Assembly: GCA_903862845.1 (NCBI GenBank)
Contig: CAIOZS010000319.1
Span: forward strand, 1 to 36,660
Source of the DNA: an uncultured Thermoleophilia bacterium
GTDB taxonomy: Bacteria > Actinomycetota > Thermoleophilia > UBA2241
Reading direction: 5' to 3'
DNA: 36,660 nt
A program made the translations under genes and the position numbers. Below the pieces are notes generated by a model. It was not told the DNA's origin and searched no databases. It saw only the letters and a program-made list of their open reading frames with translations. Positions 30,765 through 36,660 of this stretch are shown here, piece after piece (position 1 is the first letter of the stretch; each line of letters begins with the position of its first letter).

Positions 30765-31542
30765 CGACGAGCACCTCGTAAGGCGCCCGGGCAGTCACGT
30801 CTCCGCGGCGTTCCGCGGCGGGGTCTGCGTGATTCGGTGGGGTAGCGGGCCCGACGGCGATCTGGCCGGCGATCTGCGCGCCGAGCTGGACTTTTGTCGG
30901 CAGTCCGGAGCCACCGACATCGTCCTCGACGTGGACTCCGGCACGACGCTGGGCGGCGCTGAGGTGGTCGCGCTGCAGGAGGCGGCGGAGAGCTTTCACC
31001 GCGCCGGCGGCGAGCTTGTGGTCGCCGTCGAAGACGCGACGGCCAGGACGGTGCTGACGCAGGCCGGGCTCGTGCCGCCGCCGCTGCCGCACCCCGCCGT
31101 CGAGATCGCCGCGGGCGACGAGCCCATCGCTCTGCCGGCCAAGCCGAGCTGGGAGCACGAGTTTACCTTCGCGGCGAGCACAGACGCGTTGCCCACGGCG
31201 CGCCGCAGGGTCACGGCATTCGCGGAGGTGGCCGGGCTGCATGGACCCGGTCTGTTTGAGCTCAGCGTCGCCGTGGCGGAGGCTCTCGCCAACGCTCTGC
31301 TGCACGGATCGCCCCACGGCGCCGACGACGACATCCGCGTGCGCTTCTTCTGCTACGACGATGAGGTGGCCGTCGAGGTTGCGGACGGCGGCGGCGGCCT
31401 CGACGCCACGCCGATCCGCGCGCCCGAGGCTTCGCAGAGCAGCGGCCGCGGCATCCATTTCATGCGCGCCCTGTGCGACGCCGTGCAGTTCACCTGCGGC
31501 CCCTTGGGCACGCAAGTTCTGCTGGTGAAGCGGCGAAGCTAG
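30757..31542 (+). CDS. STAS-like / HATPase fusion: RsbW-type anti-sigma kinase-like regulator
   Basis: 261 aa from the ATG at 30757; an ATG nine codons earlier is an alternative. Residues about 15-105 resemble a STAS (anti-anti-sigma) domain, but the DSSG phosphorylation motif is replaced by LGGAE. Residues about 130-261 are a GHKL ATPase of the RsbW/SpoIIAB kind: N-box VAEALANALLHG, G1-box VADGGGG, and G2-like GRGIHFMRAL. Switch kinases normally have separate STAS partners, so the fusion suggests a self-contained or phosphorylation-independent module. No sigma factor gene is nearby. A response regulator gene lies 123 bases downstream on the same strand. Confidence 0.82.
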   Translation: MPDDEHLVRRPGSHVSAAFRGGVCVIRWGSGPDGDLAGDLRAELDFCRQSGATDIVLDVDSGTTLGGAEVVALQEAAESFHRAGGELVVAVEDATARTVLTQAGLVPPPLPHPAVEIAAGDEPIALPAKPSWEHEFTFAASTDALPTARRRVTAFAEVAGLHGPGLFELSVAVAEALANALLHGSPHGADDDIRVRFFCYDDEVAVEVADGGGGLDATPIRAPEASQSSGRGIHFMRALCDAVQFTCGPLGTQVLLVKRRS

Positions 31543-31665
31543 AGGAGTGCGGGCGGCCGGCGCTGAGACGCCTGCGGGAGGCGCCATGGCGGCTCAGTCT
31601 GAGCGGCAAGCGTTGTAGACTCTGGGGCGACGTTCTCCCTCACGCTCGACCGACAAGGAGGATGG

Positions 31666-32115
31666 ATGGCTGATGAGCGGCTCATCCTGCTCGTGGAAGA
31701 CAACGACGACGACATCGAGCTGACGCTGCGGGCGCTGACGCAGAACCACGTGGCCAATCGCGTCGAAGTGGCTCGCGACGGCGCGGAGGCCCTGGACTTC
31801 CTGTTCTGCCGCGGCGCGCACGCGGGCCGCGACCCGAGGGTTCTGCCGCACGTGGTGCTGCTCGATCTCAAGCTGCCAAAGATCGCCGGGATGGAGGTGC
31901 TCGAGCAGATCCGCCGTGAGCCGCGGACCAAGCGGCTGCCGGTCGTCATCCTCACGTCGTCCAACGTCGAGAGCGACCTGGCCAGGTGCTACGACCTGGG
32001 CGCCAACAGCTACATCCGCAAGCCCGTCGATTTCACGCAGTTCATGCACGCGGTCAACAGTCTCGGGCTCTACTGGCTGGTGCTGAACGAGCAGGCTCCC
32101 GCGGCGGAGCTCTGA
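31666..32115 (+). CDS. CheY/Rcp1-like single-domain response regulator
   Basis: 149 aa, with AAGGAGG before the ATG. The receiver domain is complete: acidic pocket EDNDDD (residues 11-16), phosphoacceptor Asp67 in LLDLKLP, Thr/Ser in ILTSSN, and Lys in IRKPVD. The long beta3 region with FLFCRGAHAGRDPR and the DIELTLRAL opening are typical of the Rcp1-type receivers that pair with phytochrome-like or hybrid histidine kinases. There is no output domain. No kinase of that type is in the window unless the STAS-HATPase protein serves. TAGACT at 31616-31621 may be the -10 box. Confidence 0.9.
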   Translation: MADERLILLVEDNDDDIELTLRALTQNHVANRVEVARDGAEALDFLFCRGAHAGRDPRVLPHVVLLDLKLPKIAGMEVLEQIRREPRTKRLPVVILTSSNVESDLARCYDLGANSYIRKPVDFTQFMHAVNSLGLYWLVLNEQAPAAEL

Positions 32116-32174
32116 GGCCGGCGCGGCGTCTCTGCCGGCGGGCGGGGTAGAATCGCTGCGACCAAGGAGACGCT

Positions 32175-34835
32175 GTGGCCGACCCGTCCCTCGAGAACCG
32201 CCTCTTCCTGCTCGACGGCAGCAGTCTTGCCTATCGGGCCTTCTTTGCGCTGCCCGAGAGCATCACGACGCGCGACGGCTTTCCCACCAACGCCATCTAC
32301 GGGCTCAGCCAGATGCTGCTCAAGATCGTCACCGAGTATCGCCCGGCGAGCGTCGTCGTCGCCTGGGACGCTCGCGAAAAGACGTTCCGCCACGAGGAGT
32401 ATGAGGCGTACAAGGCGCAGCGGCCGCACATGCCCGAGCCGCTGTCGCAGCAGTGGAGCCGGTTCCCCGAGCTCATGGAGGCCTTCGGCATCGTCAATCT
32501 GGTGAAGCCCGGGTACGAGGCCGACGACATTCTCGGCACGCTTGCCGAGGAGGCCAAGCGGCAGGGCGTGGGCGCGATCGTCGTCACCGGCGACCGCGAC
32601 GCGATGCAGGTCGTCGACGACGACATCTGGGTGATGAGCACCGGCCGCGGCATCACCGACGTCAAGATCTACACGCCGGCGGTCGTGGTGGAGCGCTTCG
32701 GCGTGACGCCCGCCATGATCCCCGACTACATCGGGCTCAAGGGTGACACCAGCGACAACATCCCCGGTGTGCCCGGCGTCGGCGAGAAGACGGCCGCGGC
32801 GCTTCTGCAGCAGTTCGGCAGCATCGAGGCGCTGTACGAGCGCCTGGACGAGGTGAACAGCGCGAAGCGGCGCGCGCTGCTCGCCGAGCATGAGGGCAGC
32901 GCGCGCCTCTCCAAACGCCTCGCGACCATGGTGCTCGACGTGCCGCTTGAGGAGGACCTCGTCGAGCTGGTCGCGCGCGGCGGCTACCAGTTGCCGGTGG
33001 CGCGCGTCGACGCCGTCTTTGAGAAGTACGAGCTCCGCGCCCTGAGGCGCCGGCTGCAGGACATGTCCGGCTCCGGCGCGCGCTCCGCGGGAGCTCCGGC
33101 CGTCGTCGCTCAAGGCGGCGCGCCCGCGGACGCGCGCGCGATCGTGGTCGGCGGGCCGCCCGTGCATCTCGCCCACGAAGCGGACGTGGGGCCGCTGGCG
33201 GCGGCGCTCGAGCGCACCGAGACGGCTGTGGCGTTCGAGCCGCGGGAGGACGGCGAAGACGGCTTCGCCGTCGCCGTCCATTGCGGCGGCGCGGCCGTGC
33301 AGGTCGCCGCCGCCGGCCGCGACCGGCCGGCCGCCCTGTGGCTCCTCGCGGCGCACGCCGTGGTGCACGACGCCAAGGCGCAGCCGGGCTACGCGGCGGC
33401 GCCGTGCGGGCCGGCGTTCGATACCGCCGTGGCTGCGTATCTGCTGGCGCCGGAACTGCCCGAGAAGGAGCGCGGCGTGTTTACCCTTGCCGGCGCCGAC
33501 GACGGTGCCGTGCTGGTCGAGGGGCCGCGCGCCGAGGCGGCCGCGGCCACGCGTGCCGTGCTCACGTGGCGCGTGGCCGCAGCCCAGCGCCCACGCCTCG
33601 TCGAGCTTGGCCTCGAACGGCTGTTTCGCGAGATCGAGCTGCCGCTCGTGCACGTGCTCGCGCAGATGGAGGCCGCTGGCGTCAAGATGGACCCGTACCG
33701 GCTCGGCGAGATCACCGCTCGCTTGCGCGACCGCGTCGACGAGCTGCACGATGAGATCATCCGTCTCGCCGGCGAGGACTTCACCGTGGCCTCGCCGCAG
33801 CAGCTCGCCGAGATCCTCTTCGTGCGTCTCGGCCTGCAGCGCGGCAAGAAGGGCAAGACCGGTTACTCGACCGACGCGCGCGTGCTGCGCGGCCTGCGCG
33901 ACCAACACCCCATCATCCCGGCCGTCGAGGAGTGGCGCGAGCTCACCAAGCTGATCAACACCTATCTCGAGCCGCTGCCGGGGCACATCGACGCGCGCAC
34001 GGGACGCGTGCACAGTACCTTCAAGCAGATGGTCGCCGCGACGGGGCGGCTCTCGAGCGTCGATCCCAACCTGCAGAACATCCCGGTGCGCACCGACCTG
34101 GGCACCGAGATCCGCGCCTGTTTCGTGGCCGACGAGGGCTGCAAGCTGGTGGTCGCCGACTACTCGCAGATCGAGCTGCGCCTTATGGCGCTGCTTTCGC
34201 AGGAGCCGGCGCTGCTGGGCGCCTATCACCGCGGCGAGGACGTGCACCGCGTCACCGCGGCGGCCGTCGCCGGCATCCCGCTGGAAGAGGTCACCAAGCG
34301 CCAGCGCGAGCACGCCAAGGCCACCAACTTCGGCATCATGTACGGCCTCTCCGCGTTCGGCCTGTCGGAGCAGGTCGACATCCCGGTGGAGGAGGCCAAG
34401 GCCTTCATCGACGCCTACTTCGCCAAGTACCCCAAGGTCCGCGAGTTTCGCGAACGTGTGATCGCCGAGGCCACGCGGGACGGCTACGTGACCACGCTGT
34501 TCGGGCGGCGCAGGGCCGTGCCGGAGCTGCGCTCCGGCACCTTTCGCCTGCGCTCGCTGGGCGAGCGCCTGGCGGTCAACACCGTGCTGCAGGGCACGGC
34601 CGCCGACATCATCAAGGTGGCCATGGTGACCGTGAGCCGCGAGCTCGCGCGGCGCAAGCTGGGCGCGCGGCTCGTCCTCCAGGTGCACGACGAGCTCGTC
34701 CTCGAGTGCCCCGCGGCCGAGGTCGAGGAGTGCGTGCCCCTGCTGCGCGACGCCATGTGCGGCGCCTACGAGATGGATCCGCCGCTCGAGGTTGAGGTGG
34801 GAGTCGGCGCCGACTGGGTGGCAGCCAAGGGCTGA
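32175..34835 (+). CDS. polA: DNA polymerase I
   Basis: 886 aa with a GTG start behind AAGGAGA; TAGAAT at 32148-32153 is the likely -10 box. Residues 1-300 form the 5'-3' exonuclease (FLLDGSSLAYRAFFA, the acidic TGDRDAMQ, and GLKGDTSDNIPGVPGVGEKTA in two parts). Residues about 310-480 occupy the place of the 3'-5' proofreading domain but lack its catalytic acids (VAFEPRED where DTET is expected). The polymerase domain has motif A with Asp662 in DYSQIELR, motif B REHAKATNFGIMYG, and motif C HDE (838-840). Repair and Okazaki-fragment processing are its known roles. The polA-rpsA neighbourhood is shared with Actinomycetota. Confidence 0.97.
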   Translation: MADPSLENRLFLLDGSSLAYRAFFALPESITTRDGFPTNAIYGLSQMLLKIVTEYRPASVVVAWDAREKTFRHEEYEAYKAQRPHMPEPLSQQWSRFPELMEAFGIVNLVKPGYEADDILGTLAEEAKRQGVGAIVVTGDRDAMQVVDDDIWVMSTGRGITDVKIYTPAVVVERFGVTPAMIPDYIGLKGDTSDNIPGVPGVGEKTAAALLQQFGSIEALYERLDEVNSAKRRALLAEHEGSARLSKRLATMVLDVPLEEDLVELVARGGYQLPVARVDAVFEKYELRALRRRLQDMSGSGARSAGAPAVVAQGGAPADARAIVVGGPPVHLAHEADVGPLAAALERTETAVAFEPREDGEDGFAVAVHCGGAAVQVAAAGRDRPAALWLLAAHAVVHDAKAQPGYAAAPCGPAFDTAVAAYLLAPELPEKERGVFTLAGADDGAVLVEGPRAEAAAATRAVLTWRVAAAQRPRLVELGLERLFREIELPLVHVLAQMEAAGVKMDPYRLGEITARLRDRVDELHDEIIRLAGEDFTVASPQQLAEILFVRLGLQRGKKGKTGYSTDARVLRGLRDQHPIIPAVEEWRELTKLINTYLEPLPGHIDARTGRVHSTFKQMVAATGRLSSVDPNLQNIPVRTDLGTEIRACFVADEGCKLVVADYSQIELRLMALLSQEPALLGAYHRGEDVHRVTAAAVAGIPLEEVTKRQREHAKATNFGIMYGLSAFGLSEQVDIPVEEAKAFIDAYFAKYPKVREFRERVIAEATRDGYVTTLFGRRRAVPELRSGTFRLRSLGERLAVNTVLQGTAADIIKVAMVTVSRELARRKLGARLVLQVHDELVLECPAAEVEECVPLLRDAMCGAYEMDPPLEVEVGVGADWVAAKG

Positions 34836-34887
34836 GGCGGCGAGCCGTTCGGATCGGCACGCTGCCCTGTTGCCCTCGCGCCCGTGC

Positions 34888-34930
34888 TATACTGCCGTAG
34901 TTTCGGCCCGCTGCGGTCCGCGGGCTTTTT
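34888..34930 (+). terminator. Extended -10 promoter followed at once by an intrinsic-terminator-like hairpin, in the rpsA leader
   Basis: TGC-TATACT (TATACT at 34888-34893) is an extended -10 box with predicted start near 34900. Only about 6 bases later GCCCGC (34906-34911) pairs with GCGGGC (34920-34925), followed by five T (34926-34930), a canonical intrinsic terminator. It may end polA transcripts, attenuate rpsA, or both. The rpsA ribosome-binding site (GGGAGG, 34965-34970) lies beyond it. Confidence 0.65.
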
Positions 34931-34982
34931 GTTGTCCTGTAAACGATGGGCCGCATCCTTGACCGGGAGGCAACGACACCAC

Positions 34983-36626
34983 ATGGCAGAGAAACCGATC
35001 GACACACGGCTCGCGGCGGCCAACGACCCCAGGATCGTAGAGGGCAGCGAAGGCTTCCTCATCGAGGTGGACGGCGAGATCGTCCCCAACTACGACCTCA
35101 CCATGACGGTGTTCGGTGAGGGCGACATCGTCACCGGCAACGTGGTGCGCATCGACAAGGACGAGGTCCTCGTCGACATCGGCTACAAGTCCGAAGGCGT
35201 CATCCCGGTCAACGAGCTCAGCATCCGCAAGAACGTCAATACCTCAGAAGAGGTCACGCTGGGCGAGGAGATCGACGCCCTCGTCATGACCAAAGAAGAC
35301 GCCGACGGGCGCCTCATCCTCAGCAAGAAGCGCGCCCGCTTCGAGAAGGCGTGGAAGCGCATCGAGGGCGCCTTCGAGAGCGGCGAGCCGGTCACCGGCA
35401 CGGTCATCGAGGTCGTCAAGGGCGGCCTCATCCTCGACCTCGGCGTGCGCGGTTTCCTGCCGGCCTCGCTGGTCGACATCCGCCGCGTGCAGGACCTCCA
35501 GGAGTACGTCACCCAGGAGCTCAACTGCCGCGTCATCGAGATGAACCGCAACCGTAACAACGTGGTGCTCAGCCGGCGCGCCGTCCTCGAAGAGGAGCGC
35601 AAAGAAGTGCGCCAGCAGATCATCGACGAGCTCAATGTCGGCGACGTCGTCGAGGGCACGATCAGCAACATCGTCGACTTCGGCGCCTTCGTCGACCTCG
35701 ACGGCATCGACGGCCTCATCCACATCTCGGAGCTCAGCTGGACGCACATCAACCACCCGTCCGAGGTGCTGCAGGTCAACCAGAAGGTCAAGGTCAAGGT
35801 GCTCGACATCGACCGCGACCGCCAGCGCATCAGCCTCGGTCTCAAGCAGACCCAGGAAGACCCGTGGCAGAAGATCGTGGCCCAGCACAAGGTCGGCGAC
35901 GTCGTCGAAGGCCGGGTCACCAAGATCGTCGCCTTCGGCGCCTTCGTCGAGATCTACGAAGGTATCGAGGGTCTCGTGCACATCAGCGAGCTGGCCAACC
36001 GCCACGTCGAGCGCCCCGATGAGGTCGTCTCCGTGGGCCAGCAGGTGCAGGTCAAGATCATCGAGGTCGACTCCGACCGCCGCCGCCTGAGCCTCAGCAT
36101 CAAGCGCGTCGACGGCGACAACGTGAAGCCTCTGCGGCCCGTGGCGACGCCGGAGGCCGAAGCCGAGGAGATCGTCGAGGCGGCCGAGCTTGAGGCCGCG
36201 GTCGAGGAGATCGCCGAGGCCGTCGAGGCAGCCGAGCTCGAGGCCGAGGTCGAGGAGATCGTCGAGGCGGCCGAGCTTGAGGCCGAGGTCGAAGAGATCA
36301 TCGAGGCCGTCGAGACCATCGAGGAGGCCGAAGAGATCATCGAGGCGGTCGCCGCGGTCGAAGTCGCCGCCGCGATCGTCGAGGCCGAGATCGAAGCGGC
36401 CGAGACCGTCGAAGAGCTTGTCGAGGCGCTCGAGGACGCGGCCGTGGTCGAAGTCGCCGCCGAGATCGTCGCAGAAGCCGCCGAGGAGCTCATCGAGGAG
36501 CACGAGCCCGAGCTGGGCCTCAGCGACGACGTCTTTCCGGCCGGCGGCAGCGCCGACGACGAGGCCGAGGCGACCGACGAGGCCGCCGCGGTCAAGACCG
36601 AGGACGAGGCGGCCCCCGAGGCCTGA
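34983..36626 (+). CDS. rpsA: 30S ribosomal protein S1 with long acidic repetitive C-terminal tail
   Basis: 547 aa. Four S1 (OB-fold) RNA-binding domains start near residues 44, 135, 218 and 303; the third and fourth share VGDVVEG, the FGAFV core and GLIHISEL or GLVHISEL. Four domains is the usual number in Actinomycetota, against six in E. coli. From about residue 387 to the end the chain is almost only Glu, Ala, Val and Ile, with EAAELEA-VEEI repeated three times (DNA units start at 36177, 36225 and 36264). The tail should form a very acidic amphipathic helix or coiled coil. The GGGAGG site is 12 bases from the ATG, longer than usual. The gene ends 34 bases before the window edge. Confidence 0.95.
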   Translation: MAEKPIDTRLAAANDPRIVEGSEGFLIEVDGEIVPNYDLTMTVFGEGDIVTGNVVRIDKDEVLVDIGYKSEGVIPVNELSIRKNVNTSEEVTLGEEIDALVMTKEDADGRLILSKKRARFEKAWKRIEGAFESGEPVTGTVIEVVKGGLILDLGVRGFLPASLVDIRRVQDLQEYVTQELNCRVIEMNRNRNNVVLSRRAVLEEERKEVRQQIIDELNVGDVVEGTISNIVDFGAFVDLDGIDGLIHISELSWTHINHPSEVLQVNQKVKVKVLDIDRDRQRISLGLKQTQEDPWQKIVAQHKVGDVVEGRVTKIVAFGAFVEIYEGIEGLVHISELANRHVERPDEVVSVGQQVQVKIIEVDSDRRRLSLSIKRVDGDNVKPLRPVATPEAEAEEIVEAAELEAAVEEIAEAVEAAELEAEVEEIVEAAELEAEVEEIIEAVETIEEAEEIIEAVAAVEVAAAIVEAEIEAAETVEELVEALEDAAVVEVAAEIVAEAAEELIEEHEPELGLSDDVFPAGGSADDEAEATDEAAAVKTEDEAAPEA

Positions 36627-36660
36627 GCCCAGTCACGTGGAGGGCGGACGCGGCGCCGGC

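Noticed and set aside
32070-34688. Long minus-strand open frame opposite polA (about 870 codons)
   Set aside because: It lies wholly antisense to a well-supported polA and its translation is His/Arg/Asp/Gly-rich without any domain. Such frames are a by-product of high GC at third codon positions.
35244-36503. Minus-strand open frame opposite rpsA, Asp/Leu/Gly-rich
   Set aside because: It mirrors the S1 repeats and acidic tail on the other strand and has no ribosome-binding site or promoter of its own.

Overview
The window is very GC-rich bacterial chromosome, densely coded, with many GTG (and one TTG) starts, 1-8 base stop/start overlaps, and hexamers such as TATACT, TAGAAT and TATCCT placed like sigma-70 -10 boxes. 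Several genes appear to be leaderless. The response regulator - polA - rpsA order at the right end is the arrangement known from Actinomycetota, and the polA product has the degenerate proofreading domain usual there. I infer an actinobacterium, probably outside the classic Streptomyces/Mycobacterium lineages. Genus and class cannot be settled from the sequence alone. There is no sign of prophage, transposon, CRISPR array or rRNA.

Layout. (1) 1-4.7 kb: DNA repair. SbcC (partial) and SbcD on the minus strand diverge from a plus-strand run of a DUF2779 nuclease-like protein, a uracil-DNA-glycosylase-like protein and an iron-sulfur flavoprotein. (2) 4.7-9.1 kb: a 59-aa basic peptide, an AIM24-family protein, an ABC-2 exporter operon that opens with a 39-aa membrane peptide and ends with a zinc-ribbon membrane protein, and an orphan ArsR repressor with a clear operator. 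(3) 9.1-12 kb: a DinG-type helicase with an N-terminal DnaQ-like exonuclease. (4) 12-19.3 kb: a metabolic and regulatory island with two paralogous MerR-HTH/GAF regulators, a cytosine deaminase of the yeast FCY1 type, a saccharopine-dehydrogenase-family enzyme and two tandem paralogous MFS transporters. The two regulators share a leaderless promoter overlaid by an inverted repeat.

(5) 19.3-24 kb: a ferritin-like protein with a histone-like tail, then a GbsR/MarR-type repressor coupled to an HAE1/SwrC-like RND exporter. (6) 23.8-27.5 kb: an ADP-ribosylglycohydrolase-like protein coupled to an M20 peptidase, diverging from a second saccharopine-dehydrogenase-family enzyme. (7) 27.5-28.9 kb: a compact RiPP-like locus, with a Nif11-type leader, a 16-residue core and a PRMT-like methyltransferase that appears to carry a large in-frame internal deletion. 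(8) 28.9-30.2 kb: a DUF72 protein, a candidate small RNA and tRNA-Leu(GAG). (9) 30.4-36.6 kb: a small hypothetical protein coupled to a STAS-HATPase fusion, a CheY/Rcp1-like response regulator, polA, and rpsA with a long acidic repetitive tail and an intrinsic-terminator-like hairpin between its promoter and its start.

The most unusual items are the matched leaderless promoter/operators of the two MerR-GAF regulators, the minimal Nif11 RiPP locus with its shortened PRMT-like partner, and the promoter-plus-hairpin unit upstream of tRNA-Leu. All functional statements rest on motif recognition by eye; no search was run.
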